Both the position numbers and the translations under genes were made by a program. Shown piece after piece: positions 47,888-57,908 of a DNA stretch of 64,000 bases. This DNA comes from Rossellomorea aquimaris (GTDB lineage: Bacteria; Bacillota; Bacilli; Bacillales; Fictibacillaceae). A model generated the notes under the pieces. It had not been told where the DNA came from and searched no databases. It saw nothing but the letters and a program-made list of their open reading frames with translations. The number at the start of each line of letters is the position of its first letter. The first letter of the stretch is position 1. The stretch covers positions 372,001-436,000 of the forward strand of contig JAIVLN010000001.1 in the NCBI GenBank assembly GCA_020524245.1. Reading direction: 5' to 3'.

Positions 47888-48819
47888 TGATCAAGCTCCT
47901 CTTTTACCAAATCCAAAATCGTTTTTGCTCCTCGATCTCCGAGTCTCTCTGCTAATTCAATTCCGATTTCTTCAGGGTTCGTCCCTTCAATCGTATCTTT
48001 AATAATCGTTTTCCCATCTGGTGTAGAAACAAATCCAGTCAGTGTGATTCTTTCTGATTTTGAATCCAGTTCAGCAAGCCCTCCGATCGGCACCTGGCAT
48101 CCGCCTTCAAGTGTTCTGAGGAAAGCACGTTCTGCTTTTACAGTGTCAAATGTTTCTGGACAGTTGATCTTTTCTAGCCATGTCTTCAAATCTTGGTCCT
48201 CTTCACGGCATTCAATTGCGAGTGAACCTTGTCCGACTGCAGGGATACATACATCTTTCTCAAGATATTGAGTGACGACATCATCAGACCAACCCATGCG
48301 TTTCAGTCCAGCAGCGGCAAGGACAATCGCATCATAATCTTCTGTTTCCAGCTTTTTGATTCTCGTGTCAATATTCCCACGGATCCACTTGATTTCGAGG
48401 TCTGGACGTTTCGCCAGCAATTGAGCTCCACGTCTGAGACTGCTCGTTCCTACGATCGCTCCTTCCGGAAGCTCCTCGAAGGTCAGATGATCATTAGAGA
48501 TGAGCGCGTCACGGTAGTCTTCACGAGGTGGTGTACACGCAAGCTCTAAACCTTCGGGCAGGACAGAAGGCATATCTTTCATGCTATGAACGGCAAAATC
48601 GATCTCCTTGTCCATCATTGCTTGTTCGATTTCTTTTACAAAAAGCCCTTTCCCTCCGACTTTAGAAAGGGTCACATTCAAGATCTGATCCCCTTTCGTC
48701 ACGATCTCTTTGATTTCGAACTCGAAAGGTGCACCTGCCTTTTTCAATTGATCGATCACCCAGCGGGTCTGGGTCATGGCTAGCTTACTTCTTCGAGAAC
48801 CGACGACGATCTTACGCAT
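47884..48819 (-). CDS. hemC: Hydroxymethylbilane synthase (porphobilinogen deaminase)
   Basis: A 311-residue enzyme starting [18 protein letters not shown], with [14 protein letters not shown] and the dipyrromethane-cofactor Cys in [14 protein letters not shown]. It polymerises four porphobilinogens. It lies 43 bases after hemX. Confidence 0.97.
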   Translation of the reverse strand: MRKIVVGSRRSKLAMTQTRWVIDQLKKAGAPFEFEIKEIVTKGDQILNVTLSKVGGKGLFVKEIEQAMMDKEIDFAVHSMKDMPSVLPEGLELACTPPREDYRDALISNDHLTFEELPEGAIVGTSSLRRGAQLLAKRPDLEIKWIRGNIDTRIKKLETEDYDAIVLAAAGLKRMGWSDDVVTQYLEKDVCIPAVGQGSLAIECREEDQDLKTWLEKINCPETFDTVKAERAFLRTLEGGCQVPIGGLAELDSKSERITLTGFVSTPDGKTIIKDTIEGTNPEEIGIELAERLGDRGAKTILDLVKEELDQ

Positions 48820-48862
48820 AATTAGCCTCCAAACATTTCGTAATTTATAAGTTGAAATTTCC

Positions 48863-49690
48863 TTAGTACCAGAGATGGAATTCAGTCAATGTAGCCGCCA
48901 AGAAATAATTGATCAAAATAACAAGCAGCCCTGCTACATTCCAATATGCCAACTGTCTTCCATAGGTACCTTGCACTACTTTCAAGTATAGATAAAATCC
49001 GTAAACAATCAAAACGATGAATGAACTGATTACTTTGGCATCGTAAAAAATCGACGGTGCCAGGTTCATTTTATATCCATAAATCAGTCCTAGTATCAAA
49101 CTCAGGAAAAGGACAGGCACCCCTACAACATTCAGCAGATATGAGAGACTCTCCAAACGACCGAGACTCTCAAAGCGCCACAATCTTTTTCCGACTTTCT
49201 TTTCTTTAAGCATATTATACTGGGTCAGGTACATAACCGAGAGGATACTCGATACGGTAAAAGCGCCATATGCGATGAATGCCATCGTAATATGTATGAT
49301 TGCCAGTTCATTAATTAGTTGATCGGAGAAACTGGGTGAAACGTAATTGTTCGGCGCAAACCAACTGACTGCCATCAAAATGAACCCGATAATGTTGGTG
49401 AAAAACACAAAAAAGTCAACTCGGAAAAACCAGTTGATCAATAGAGATAGTGTCACAATCACCCAAGCGTAGAAAAACAAGCCTTCGTTCGGGGTCAAGA
49501 TTGGGAAGCGATTCGTTTCAATGACTCTGAAAATCATGACGAGTAGCTGCAAAACCCAGACAATAGAAAGCAACCAGAAGGCAATACGGTTCGCCTTCCG
49601 GTTGTTTTGTAAGAAATCTACGAAATATCCCAATACGCTCAGTGCATATAAAATGATTGTTAGATCATAGATCCACCTAATACTACTCAC
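48863..49690 (-). CDS. hemX: HemX, CcsA-like membrane protein controlling HemA level
   Basis: A 275-residue protein with eight predicted membrane helices of the cytochrome c assembly (CcsA/HemX) family; [15 protein letters not shown] and [15 protein letters not shown]-like segments are present. In B. subtilis HemX lowers the cellular amount of glutamyl-tRNA reductase. The start is GTG with GAGGAG seven bases upstream. Confidence 0.9.
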   Translation of the reverse strand: MSSIRWIYDLTIILYALSVLGYFVDFLQNNRKANRIAFWLLSIVWVLQLLVMIFRVIETNRFPILTPNEGLFFYAWVIVTLSLLINWFFRVDFFVFFTNIIGFILMAVSWFAPNNYVSPSFSDQLINELAIIHITMAFIAYGAFTVSSILSVMYLTQYNMLKEKKVGKRLWRFESLGRLESLSYLLNVVGVPVLFLSLILGLIYGYKMNLAPSIFYDAKVISSFIVLIVYGFYLYLKVVQGTYGRQLAYWNVAGLLVILINYFLAATLTEFHLWY

Positions 49691-49717
49691 GCTGCAACTC
49701 CTCTCCGGGGAGCAAGA

Positions 49718-51088
49718 CTAATTCGTTGCCGGATTCGTTGTGGTTGACAGACTCTTTTCTGTCTGTTTCTCCGACACACTTTGTTCGCGAGCAAGGCGCT
49801 CCTCTTTCAATACGTTCTCTAACTCCTCTTCAATCCCGAATAATTGTGTGAAGAGATCCAAATTCTCTTGTGCATTCGGTTCAGCGGCAAGCTCTTTCAC
49901 ACGGGTAATCGGGTCGCGAAGAAGCTGATTGACAATGCTCTTCGTATGCTTGCTAAGGACCTTCCGTTCACGGTCGGTCAAGTCAGGCATTTTACGCTCG
50001 ATGCTTTTCATCGTTTCACCCTGAATCATGAGGGCTTTTTGACGTAGTGCTGTAATAAGCGGCACAACACCGAGTGTATTGATCCAATTCAAGAACGCTA
50101 AAAGTTCTTCTTCAATGATCACTTTGATCTTTGCTGCTTCTTGTTGACGCTCAGCTAAGTTGGCTTCTACAATGCCTTCCAGATCATCAATATCATATAA
50201 AAATACGTTCTCTAGGTCTTGTAAGTCTGGTGATAAATCACGTGGTACGGCGATATCAACCATGAAGAGAGGCTTACCTTTCCGTTTCTTCAGAATCGGA
50301 GCCACCTTCGCTTTATTCAATACATATTCAGTCGAACCTGTAGAGCTAATCACGATATCAGCTTTCAGCAATGAATCTTCCAATTGATCCATTGTAGAAG
50401 CTTGTCCATTAAATCGTGCTGCCAGTTCTTGAGCCTTTGAAAAGGTTCTGTTCAATACTCGGATTTCTTCTGCTCCATTGCTGGATAAGTGCTTAGCTGT
50501 CAACTCGCCCATTTTCCCGGCACCGATAATAAGTACGTTTTTGCGTTCTAGGCCGCCGAAAATCTTTTTGGCAAGCTCAACAGCTGCATAGCTTACAGAT
50601 ACAGCATTTTCACCGATATCCGTTTCAGAATGCGCACGTTTTGCAAGGGTAATCGCCTTTTTGAACAACTCATTGAAAACAGTACCTGTCGTACCATTTT
50701 GTTGGGCAGTAAAGAAGCTGGAACGTACTTGTCCCAGAATTTGAGTTTCTCCAAGTACCATGGAGTCTAGACCACATACCACTTTGAAAAGATGTTCAAT
50801 TGCATCTTCTCGCTCATGGATCATCAAATAAGGGGTCAAAAGATCCTTATCCAATGCGAACCACTCTGCTAAGAATGCTTTTATATAGTAACGACCAGTG
50901 TGTAACTGATCTGCGACTGCGTAAACCTCAGTACGATTACAGGTCGACACGATCACACACTCAAGTATACTTTTCGTTTGTCGTAATTGAATCATTGCAG
51001 CTTCCAATTCATCAGGTTGAAAGGAAACTTTTTCACGGATTTCGACCGGGGCAGTCTTATGGTTCAATCCTACTTTTAAAATGTGCAT
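49718..51088 (-). CDS. hemA: Glutamyl-tRNA reductase
   Basis: A 456-residue enzyme starting [20 protein letters not shown], with the catalytic Cys50 in [27 protein letters not shown] and the NADPH-binding [13 protein letters not shown]. It catalyses the first committed step of haem synthesis. The C-terminal tail (after about residue 425) is rich in charged and Ser/Thr residues. It is the first gene of hemAXCDBL. Confidence 0.97.
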   Translation of the reverse strand: MHILKVGLNHKTAPVEIREKVSFQPDELEAAMIQLRQTKSILECVIVSTCNRTEVYAVADQLHTGRYYIKAFLAEWFALDKDLLTPYLMIHEREDAIEHLFKVVCGLDSMVLGETQILGQVRSSFFTAQQNGTTGTVFNELFKKAITLAKRAHSETDIGENAVSVSYAAVELAKKIFGGLERKNVLIIGAGKMGELTAKHLSSNGAEEIRVLNRTFSKAQELAARFNGQASTMDQLEDSLLKADIVISSTGSTEYVLNKAKVAPILKKRKGKPLFMVDIAVPRDLSPDLQDLENVFLYDIDDLEGIVEANLAERQQEAAKIKVIIEEELLAFLNWINTLGVVPLITALRQKALMIQGETMKSIERKMPDLTDRERKVLSKHTKSIVNQLLRDPITRVKELAAEPNAQENLDLFTQLFGIEEELENVLKEERLAREQSVSEKQTEKSLSTTTNPATN

Positions 51089-51384
51089 CGTTCGTCACCC
51101 CCTGTTAGTATTATGTATCATCATTGCTCAATCATGAACAATGTCCTTCTGTTCCACAAGCCATTATAACATGGACAAACAATCCATGAACGAAAGAAAT
51201 GTGAACAGTGTTTGAAAGTCTTATGATAAGATAAATTCTAGCACATGAATTCAGTATTCCCGAAAGTGCAAAAAATTAATATTCATTGGCTCTATCAAGC
51301 CTTCGTTTAACTTTAATGTACCAAATTTCGTTCTTTTTCGCAAAAAACCAGCATGAGAGAAAACTAAGACTAGAGGAGGAAATC
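51089..51384. other. hemA / LiaI-like intergenic region
   Basis: A 296-base divergent region. On the minus strand TATAAT (51163-51168) is a candidate hemA -10 with a poor -35, and ATTGTTC-ATGATT-GAGCAAT forms a leader hairpin near 51122-51141. On the plus strand an AGAGGAGG ribosome-binding site precedes the LiaI-like gene. No clear PerR-type box was seen. The remainder holds nothing I recognise. Confidence 0.4.
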
Positions 51385-51846
51385 ATGAAACAAGGAGTTT
51401 TTCCAGGTACCCTGATTGCAGGTATCGGGTTGTATTTCTTATCTAAACAATGGGCAGTACCTTTCATAGGAGAGATGGATCCATTACCAGCGTTCCTGTT
51501 GATCATCGGGATCGGCTTTTTACTACAAAGAAAAGAACCGTATGCCCTATTTTCAGGGATCGTTATTTGCGGGATCGCTGTCCATTACTATGCAAGCGGA
51601 ACAATAAACAACTGGCCAGCAATTTGGGTCATCTATCTGTTAAGTATCGGAATTGGCTTCATCTTGCAATATAACAAGACGAAACAGAGTGGGTTATGGC
51701 TAGGAGCTGCCTTGACGATTCTCGCGCTGCTCAGCTTATTCGCCGGTAATGCTACAGGGATCATGGGAGAAATCGTTTCCTATACAGAAAGGTTCTGGCC
51801 TGTCATCTTGATTCTTGTAGGCGGATATTTGATGAAGAAGAAGTAA
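51385..51846 (+). CDS. LiaI/DUF5668-like four-helix membrane protein
   Basis: A 153-residue protein with hydrophobic segments arranged in pairs (PGTLIAGIGLYFL and PAFLLIIGIGFLL, then AIWVIYLLSIGIGFIL and FWPVILILVGGYLM), the pattern of LiaI/LiaF membrane domains. AGAGGAGG four bases upstream of the ATG at 51385 sets the start. Such proteins are often linked to envelope-stress systems; no such regulator is adjacent, so the role is unassigned. Confidence 0.65.
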   Translation: MKQGVFPGTLIAGIGLYFLSKQWAVPFIGEMDPLPAFLLIIGIGFLLQRKEPYALFSGIVICGIAVHYYASGTINNWPAIWVIYLLSIGIGFILQYNKTKQSGLWLGAALTILALLSLFAGNATGIMGEIVSYTERFWPVILILVGGYLMKKK

Positions 51847-51876
51847 AAGTAATGTGATCTCATGCTCAAGGATGAT

Positions 51877-52032
51877 TTCTGGTAGGGTGTAAATGCGAAA
51901 TCAGCTAATTCACCACACCAGAGAAGCGTTCTGGTAGGGTATAAATGCGTAATCGGCCATTTCAACACACCAGAGAAGCGTTCTGATAGGGTATAAATGC
52001 GTAATCGGCCAATTCACCTTACCAAAGAGAAA
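51877..52032. repeat. Three 52-bp tandem repeats
   Basis: Three direct units of 52 bases begin at 51877, 51929 and 51981, each starting TTCTG(G/A)TAGGGT and containing AAATGCG. Units 1 and 2 carry CACACCAGAGAAGCG; unit 3 is more degenerate at the end. Each can fold as an imperfect hairpin (TGGT/ACCA, AAATG/CATTT). The open frames read through it on the minus strand are periodic artefacts. Confidence 0.88.
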
Positions 52033-52049
52033 CCCCAGGCAACTCGATA

Positions 52050-52089
52050 AAAAAACGAGCTCATTCCAGATAGGATGAGCTCGTTTTTG
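52050..52089. terminator. Bidirectional terminator after the ABC operon
   Basis: AAACGAGCTCAT and ATGAGCTCGTTT form a 12-bp stem with A-run and T-run flanks, five bases after the ATPase stop on the minus strand; it can also stop plus-strand transcription from the LiaI-like gene. Confidence 0.92.
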
Positions 52090-52093
52090 TTTC

Positions 52094-52840
52094 TTATAGT
52101 ATTGAACTAAGGAAATCCTGTGTACGCTTTTCTTTCGGATTGTTGAACAAGTCTTGCGGATGCCCGACTTCGACGATTCTGCCGTCATGCATATAGAACA
52201 CCCAATCTGCCACTTCCTTCGCAAAGCCCATTTCATGCGTTACAACGACCATTGTCATACCTTCCTTAGCAAGTTGCTTCATCGTAGAAAGGACCTCACC
52301 GACAAGCTCGGGATCCAATGCGGAGGTCGGCTCATCAAAGAGCATGATATCCGGTTTCATCGCTAAAGCTCTTGCAATAGCTACACGCTGCTTTTGACCA
52401 CCTGACAGCTTAGAAGGATAGACATTGGCTTTATCGGCAAGACCGACCTTATCCAACAATTCTTTCCCTTCTTGAATGGCTTTGGCTTTATTCATCCCTT
52501 TTACCATTGTAGGTGCTTCGATGACATTCTCCAATACCGTTTTATGAGGGAACAGATTGAAGTGCTGGAATACCATTCCAACTCTTTCCCGAACTTTGTT
52601 CAGGTTATCGCTCTTCGGATTGATTTCCTTTTCTTCAATAATGATTTTTCCATCATTTTTAATTTCAAGGAAGTTGAGACATCTTAACAATGTACTTTTA
52701 CCGGAACCACTCGCTCCGATCAGGACGACCACATCATTCTCTTTTACAACCATATCAACGTCTTTCAATACATGTAAGTCGCCGAATTTTTTATTTAGCT
52801 TCTCGATTTTGATCATTTCTCGTTTATCGCTCAAATCCAT
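52094..52840 (-). CDS. Polar amino-acid ABC transporter ATPase
   Basis: A 248-residue ATPase with Walker [16 protein letters not shown], signature [15 protein letters not shown], Walker [16 protein letters not shown] and switch His in [10 protein letters not shown]. It belongs to the GlnQ/ArtM/TcyC type. An alternative start eight codons downstream ([12 protein letters not shown]) is possible. It is the last gene of the three-gene operon. Confidence 0.93.
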   Translation of the reverse strand: MDLSDKREMIKIEKLNKKFGDLHVLKDVDMVVKENDVVVLIGASGSGKSTLLRCLNFLEIKNDGKIIIEEKEINPKSDNLNKVRERVGMVFQHFNLFPHKTVLENVIEAPTMVKGMNKAKAIQEGKELLDKVGLADKANVYPSKLSGGQKQRVAIARALAMKPDIMLFDEPTSALDPELVGEVLSTMKQLAKEGMTMVVVTHEMGFAKEVADWVFYMHDGRIVEVGHPQDLFNNPKEKRTQDFLSSIL

Positions 52841-52848
52841 TCACTCCT

Positions 52849-53508
52849 TTAATCGCTTGCTGATAGCTTGTTTTCCATGACACTGACGACTGCTGTAAGT
52901 AGGAATACGAGAATGAGATAGTAAACTGCAACGATCAAGAGATATGTCATGGAGTCAAAGTTGTTTGAACCTGCTGTTGTCGCTACATTGAAAAGCTCGT
53001 ACATTCCAATGAAAGCAGCCAATGAGGAGTCTTTCAGACCGATGATGAATTGGTTTCCTAACGGTGGCAATGCTCGACGGAATGCTTGTGGAAGAATGAT
53101 TCTTCTCATCGTCAAAGCTGTGGTCATCCCGAGTGAACGACCTGCCTCCATTTGACCCTTATCAATCGATTGGATTGTCCCACGAAAGATTTCCGCAATA
53201 TACGCCCCGTTATGGAAGGCTAATGCGAGAGTAGCAGACCAAAAGCCCGAGATGTTCATTTCGGATAATCCGAAATAGAAGATGAAGATTTGAACGATCA
53301 ACGGTGTACCACGAACAATGTAAATATAGAAGTTCGCAATGACTTCAAGCACTTTCACCTTGGAAATCTTCAATAAAGCAAAGAATAAGCCGATAAAAAT
53401 TGCAATTAAAATGGAAACTGCCGTAACTTGAAGCGTTAAAAGCATCCCTTTGAAAAATACAGGATAGCTCTCAATGAATGTTTGGAAAAAGTGTGAAAAA
53501 CTTGGCAA
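52849..53508 (-). CDS. Polar amino-acid ABC transporter permease
   Basis: A 219-residue membrane protein with about five helices and the coupling motif in AGRSLGMTTALTMRRIILPQA, of the HisM/GlnP family. AYIAEIFRGTIQSIDKGQ is also typical. A single permease suggests a homodimer. Confidence 0.93.
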   Translation of the reverse strand: MPSFSHFFQTFIESYPVFFKGMLLTLQVTAVSILIAIFIGLFFALLKISKVKVLEVIANFYIYIVRGTPLIVQIFIFYFGLSEMNISGFWSATLALAFHNGAYIAEIFRGTIQSIDKGQMEAGRSLGMTTALTMRRIILPQAFRRALPPLGNQFIIGLKDSSLAAFIGMYELFNVATTAGSNNFDSMTYLLIVAVYYLILVFLLTAVVSVMENKLSASD

Positions 53509-53583
53509 AGTGTATCCTCTCCTTCAGCATCTGGATAAGTTGCGATATCAAAGTTAGTAAGCTAAAGATCTAGTTAAGAAACG

Positions 53584-53611
53584 AATGTGCGCAAACCATT
53601 TTGCGCACATT
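53584..53611 (-). promoter_or_regulatory. Intercistronic hairpin between binding protein and permease genes
   Basis: A perfect 12-bp stem AATGTGCGCAAA/TTTGCGCACATT with a 4-base loop and no good T-run. It probably protects the binding-protein mRNA or partly terminates, giving more binding protein than transporter. Confidence 0.75.
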
Positions 53612-53632
53612 CTAGAATGGAAACAGATACGA

Positions 53633-54442
53633 TTACTTGCTTTCTTCTGGATCTGTTGTGATGTCTTCACCGAAGTACTTCTTACTCAATTCCTCCAGTG
53701 TTCCATTTTCACGTAGTTTCTCAAGTGCTGCGTTGATGTCTTCTAATAGTTTCTCATTTTCTTTCGCAACTGCGATCGCTTGCTCACTTCTACCAAGTAA
53801 TTCTTTTGCCTGTATTTTGAATCCGTTACCGATTGCTTCTTTTCCAGTTACGAAATCGGTAATGACAGCATCATGTTTCCCATTACTTAAAGCTTCAAGA
53901 GCAGTAACGTCACTGTCATAAATTTTGATATTGTCTGTCAATTCTTCAGCTGTTTTTGCATATGTCGAACCTTTGGAAACAGCTATCTCTTTACCTTCTA
54001 AGTCTGCTTTCGACTCAATATCACTATCTGGTCTTGTAAAGATTTGTGGACCGGAATAGTAGTATGGAGTTGAAAAGTCGACGGCTTTCTTTCGCTCATC
54101 CGTTATCGTATGACTCGCTACCGCAGCATCGAATCGTCCTGTCTTGACACCTTCGACGATACTCGCGAATTTGAATTTCTGTTGATTCGGTTCTAATCCA
54201 AGTTCTTTAGCTACAGCTTGTGCAACTTCAATATCAAAACCGGACATTTCACCTTCTGCATTGGTTGTACTGAACGGAGCAAATTCCCCGGATGATGCGA
54301 AAGTGAATTTACCATCTTCAGCGAGGTCGTAATCAGAGCTTCCCTCGCCTCCCCCTGCATTATCTCCTTCCGATCCGCCACATGCAGCCAGAAGCAATGA
54401 AAATGCTAATAATAATGTTGCCCATAGACTCAATTTCTTCAT
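53633..54442 (-). CDS. Polar amino-acid-binding lipoprotein
   Basis: A 269-residue extracytoplasmic solute-binding protein (SBP_bac_3). Signal peptide and lipobox LLAAC, then a Gly/Ser/Glu linker and FTFASSGEFAPFSTTNAEGE, SGFDIEVAQAVAKELG. FDIEVAQ and DERKKAVDFSTPYYYSG are the family signature. The ligand (glutamine, cystine, arginine or similar) cannot be read with confidence. Confidence 0.92.
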   Translation of the reverse strand: MKKLSLWATLLLAFSLLLAACGGSEGDNAGGGEGSSDYDLAEDGKFTFASSGEFAPFSTTNAEGEMSGFDIEVAQAVAKELGLEPNQQKFKFASIVEGVKTGRFDAAVASHTITDERKKAVDFSTPYYYSGPQIFTRPDSDIESKADLEGKEIAVSKGSTYAKTAEELTDNIKIYDSDVTALEALSNGKHDAVITDFVTGKEAIGNGFKIQAKELLGRSEQAIAVAKENEKLLEDINAALEKLRENGTLEELSKKYFGEDITTDPEESK

Positions 54443-54766
54443 TCTGTTTTGACCCTCTTTCTACTGATTTTTTGGATACATCCACCGTGAGAAACATACA
54501 GCGATACAAAGGAACGCCCCTTAAAATGGTGAATCTTCCGACAATTACCACCATGTATGTATACCCTATTTAAAGGCTACATACACTTTTTATCTCTTTA
54601 CCTCTGTACATTCCCCATAATTCTTTGACTACGGTAAATCCCATTTTATTGGAAGTATCCATAACACTACCTTCTACATGAAAACAAAAAAACCTCCCTG
54701 TTTTTTAAAACAAGGAGGTTCTAACCGCGTAATTAGGTCGAATGGTGTATAAGTTGGGATTTCATT
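54443..54766. other. Intergenic region between the ABC operon and ysxC
   Basis: A 324-base gap. The strong ysxC terminator occupies its right part, and an AT-rich stretch with GGGTATACAT on the minus strand near 54560 may include the ABC-operon promoter. No reading frame with a ribosome-binding site was seen. Confidence 0.4.
54685..54720 (-). terminator. Terminator of the lonA-ysxC operon
   Basis: On the minus strand AACCTCCTTGTTTT and AAAACAGGGAGGTT pair almost perfectly, followed by a seven-T run; about 45 bases after the ysxC stop. Confidence 0.92.
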
Positions 54767-55354
54767 TCAAGATCTCAAGTAGCTTTCAATGGTAGACCAT
54801 ACTTTTTCTTTCCCATAGGACGTTTCAGATGAGAAAACGAGGATTGGATCTTCTTTATCCAACTGCAGCGTTTCTCTGATCTTTTTGACATGCTGTTGGT
54901 GTTTCCCTTTTGGAATCTTGTCAGCTTTTGTTGCTACGACGATGACCGGGATACCGAAATGTCTCAGCCAGTCGTTCATTAACTGATCATCCTTCGATGG
55001 TGCGTGCCGGATATCGACCAACAGTACGACTGCTTTCAAATCTTCACTCTCCATCAGGTACTGTTCAATCATACGTCCCCATGCATCACGTTCTTTTTTC
55101 GATACTTTTGCAAAACCATAACCGGGAACATCAACAAAATACATGATGTCGTTCAACAAGTAAAAGTTGAGCGTCTGGGTCTTACCTGGTTTTTGAGATG
55201 TTCTTGCAAGGCTCTTACGGTTGATCATCTTGTTAATGAAGGATGATTTACCTACGTTCGATCGTCCTGCCAGTGCGATCTCTGGCTTCTGGTCGTTCGG
55301 ATATTGTTCTTTTTTCACTGCGCTGATGATGAGCTCAGCTGTATTGATTTTCAT
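54767..55354 (-). CDS. ysxC: Ribosome biogenesis GTP-binding protein YsxC (EngB)
   Basis: A 195-residue GTPase with G1 [14 protein letters not shown]3 [12 protein letters not shown] and G4 [10 protein letters not shown]. It acts in 50S subunit assembly. It overlaps lonA by four bases, as in B. subtilis. Confidence 0.97.
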   Translation of the reverse strand: MKINTAELIISAVKKEQYPNDQKPEIALAGRSNVGKSSFINKMINRKSLARTSQKPGKTQTLNFYLLNDIMYFVDVPGYGFAKVSKKERDAWGRMIEQYLMESEDLKAVVLLVDIRHAPSKDDQLMNDWLRHFGIPVIVVATKADKIPKGKHQQHVKKIRETLQLDKEDPILVFSSETSYGKEKVWSTIESYLRS

Positions 55355-57669
55355 TCTTTTTCCCCTATCAATGCTTCTTTTAATACTTGATCCAAGTGAG
55401 AGACAGGAACGAAGGTCAAATCCTTTTTCACACTGTCTGGAATGTCGTCCAAATCTTTCTTATTCTCTTCCGGGTAAATGATTTTTTCTAGACCAGCCCG
55501 GTGGGCACTCAATGTCTTTTCCTTCAGGCCGCCGATTGGCAACACTCGACCACGGAGTGTGATTTCACCAGTCATCCCGACTTCCTTTCGTACCGGTCGG
55601 TTCGTGAGGGCTGAAATGAGCGCAGTCGCCATCGTAATACCAGCGGATGGTCCGTCTTTAGGTGTCGCACCCTCTGGTACGTGTATGTGAATATCATTCT
55701 TCTCAGAGAATTCCGGATCAATGTTCAGTTCCTCCGCTCTTGAACGGATATAACTGAAGGCTGCTTGAGCAGACTCCTTCATCACATCTCCCAGCTTACC
55801 TGTCAGAGTGAGTTTACCTTTACCAGATGAAACGGAAACTTCTATCGACAGCGTGTCTCCACCTGCTGTCGTATAAGCGAGACCTGTTGCTGCTCCGATC
55901 TGGTCTTCCACTTCTGCTTGACCGTACCGGAATTTCGCTTTTCCAAGATAGTCTTCAATATTTTTCTCAGTAATGATGACACGCTTCTTATCGCCCGATA
56001 CAATCTGTTTCGCTGCTTTCCGACATAGGGAAGCAATTTGGCGCTCTAAGTTACGGACACCTGCTTCACGTGTATAACGGCGAACGACTTCCAGAATCGC
56101 TTCATCACGGATCTGTACCTTCCCTTTCGTCAAACCGTGTGCCTTCGTTTGTTTCGGGACAAGGTACTGTTTGGCGATATGAAGCTTTTCGACTTCAGTG
56201 TAACCTGCAATTTGAATCAATTCCATACGATCAAGCAAAGGTCCTGGGATCGTTGAAATGTTGTTGGCAGTCGTGACGAAAAGTACCTTCGACAAATCAT
56301 AAGGTTCTTCAATGAAATGATCACTGAACGTATTATTTTGTTCAGGGTCAAGCACTTCCAATAACGCTGAAGCAGGATCGCCACGGAAGTCATTCGACAT
56401 TTTATCGATTTCATCAAGCAAAAACACCGGATTGACGTAACCTGCTTTTTTCATACCCTGGATAAGACGGCCAGGCATTGCACCGACATACGTTCTGCGA
56501 TGTCCTCTGATTTCTGCTTCGTCACGCACACCACCTAAGGAAATACGGACGAATTTACGACCTAACGTACGAGCGATCGAACGAGCAAGAGACGTCTTTC
56601 CGACTCCAGGAGGTCCTACTAGACAGAGGATCGGTCCCTTCAATGAATCGGTCAGCTGTTGAACAGCTAAATATTCAAGAACACGCTCTTTAACTTTCTC
56701 CAATCCGTAGTGATCTTCATTTAAAATGGTTTCCGCATGATGAATATCTAAGTTGTCTTCTGTTTGCTCCACCCAAGGAATCGTCAGCAACCAATCGATA
56801 TAGTTACGGATCACAGAACTTTCCGCAGAGGTTTGAGGCATTTTTTCATAGCGGTCCAGTTCTTTCAACGCCGTTTTCTTGACGTTTTCCGGCATTTGGG
56901 AGTCTTCAATTTTTTCTTTCAGAGAGGTTACTTCTCCGGCTTTCCCTTCTTTGTCGCCGAGTTCTTTTTGGATCGCTTTCATCTGCTCACGAAGATAGTA
57001 CTCTTTCTGTGTCTTTTCCATTGATTTTTTGACACGCTGACCGATCTTTTTCTCCAGTCCGAGCACTTCTTTTTCGTTATTCAAGATTTTGATGATTTTA
57101 TTCAGACGATCCTTGATTTCTAACGTTTCTAGGATCTCTTGCTTTTGCTTGATTTTGAGTGGCAGATGAGAGGATACGACATCAGCAAGTCTACCCGGTT
57201 CTTCAATATCTTGTACGGATGCGAGAGTCTCCGCCGTCACTTTTTTCGAAAGGTTTATGTACTGTTCGAAATATTGAAGCAGCATTCGCATCAATGCCAT
57301 TTCTTCGGAATCCGCTTCCTGTCGTTCTTCAATCAGTTCTACATCAACTGCCATATATTCTTCCTGCTCATTGAATTGATGGATTTTTCCACGTTGAAGA
57401 CCTTCAACGAGCACTCGGATAGTTCCGTTTGGAAGCTTAAGCATCTGATTGACCTTTACAAGCGTCCCCATATGATAAATTTCATCTTCCGTTGGTTCTT
57501 CTATGGCCACTTCTTTTTGAGTGGATAAAAAAATCTGTTGATCTTCCATCATCACCTGTTCCAGTGCCTGGACAGATTTCTTCCGCCCTACATCCAGATG
57601 GAGAACCATGCTTGGATAGACAAGAAGACCTCTGAGTGGCAACAATGGGATTTCTCTAGTTTGAGCCAT
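55351..57669 (-). CDS. lonA: ATP-dependent protease LonA
   Basis: A 772-residue protein. The LON substrate-binding domain is at residues 5-205, the AAA+ module has Walker [16 protein letters not shown] and Walker [11 protein letters not shown], and the protease domain carries Ser in [14 protein letters not shown] and Lys in [19 protein letters not shown]-type ribosome-binding site upstream. It degrades damaged and regulatory proteins in the cytoplasm. Confidence 0.98.
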   Translation of the reverse strand: MAQTREIPLLPLRGLLVYPSMVLHLDVGRKKSVQALEQVMMEDQQIFLSTQKEVAIEEPTEDEIYHMGTLVKVNQMLKLPNGTIRVLVEGLQRGKIHQFNEQEEYMAVDVELIEERQEADSEEMALMRMLLQYFEQYINLSKKVTAETLASVQDIEEPGRLADVVSSHLPLKIKQKQEILETLEIKDRLNKIIKILNNEKEVLGLEKKIGQRVKKSMEKTQKEYYLREQMKAIQKELGDKEGKAGEVTSLKEKIEDSQMPENVKKTALKELDRYEKMPQTSAESSVIRNYIDWLLTIPWVEQTEDNLDIHHAETILNEDHYGLEKVKERVLEYLAVQQLTDSLKGPILCLVGPPGVGKTSLARSIARTLGRKFVRISLGGVRDEAEIRGHRRTYVGAMPGRLIQGMKKAGYVNPVFLLDEIDKMSNDFRGDPASALLEVLDPEQNNTFSDHFIEEPYDLSKVLFVTTANNISTIPGPLLDRMELIQIAGYTEVEKLHIAKQYLVPKQTKAHGLTKGKVQIRDEAILEVVRRYTREAGVRNLERQIASLCRKAAKQIVSGDKKRVIITEKNIEDYLGKAKFRYGQAEVEDQIGAATGLAYTTAGGDTLSIEVSVSSGKGKLTLTGKLGDVMKESAQAAFSYIRSRAEELNIDPEFSEKNDIHIHVPEGATPKDGPSAGITMATALISALTNRPVRKEVGMTGEITLRGRVLPIGGLKEKTLSAHRAGLEKIIYPEENKKDLDDIPDSVKKDLTFVPVSHLDQVLKEALIGEKE

Positions 57670-57869
57670 AGAAACACACCTCCAAATTCTATTTCAATCA
57701 CACTATAAACCGGCTTCGATTATGTATGAGATTATAGGTATTTCATCTTATCAATTTTACCCGTAATTCATTGGTTTGTCTAATGAGACACAACCTTCTT
57801 TACCATAAGAATCATACAGATAATCTCATACACATTTATTATGTACAATACCTTCTGGACATATTGGAC

Positions 57870-57908
57870 AAAAAAAGCCCTCACCTCAGACAACCTTCGG
57901 TGAGGACT
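57870..57908 (-). terminator. Terminator of lonB, overlapping its 3' end
   Basis: On the minus strand AGTCCTCACC and GGTGAGGGCT form a stem with a 13-base loop, followed by seven T. The 5' arm lies in the last lonB codons. Downstream to lonA is about 200 bases without a gene. Confidence 0.88.

Noticed and set aside
51089-51384. A PerR operator upstream of hemA
   Set aside because: TATAAT is present but the rest of the palindromic PerR consensus is not visible, so I do not call it.
51877-52032. Possible CRISPR array
   Set aside because: Only three adjacent 52-bp units with no distinct unique spacers, and no cas genes nearby.
51780-52236. Minus-strand frames running through the 52-bp repeats
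   Set aside because: Periodic translations of the tandem array that also overlap the ABC ATPase terminator.
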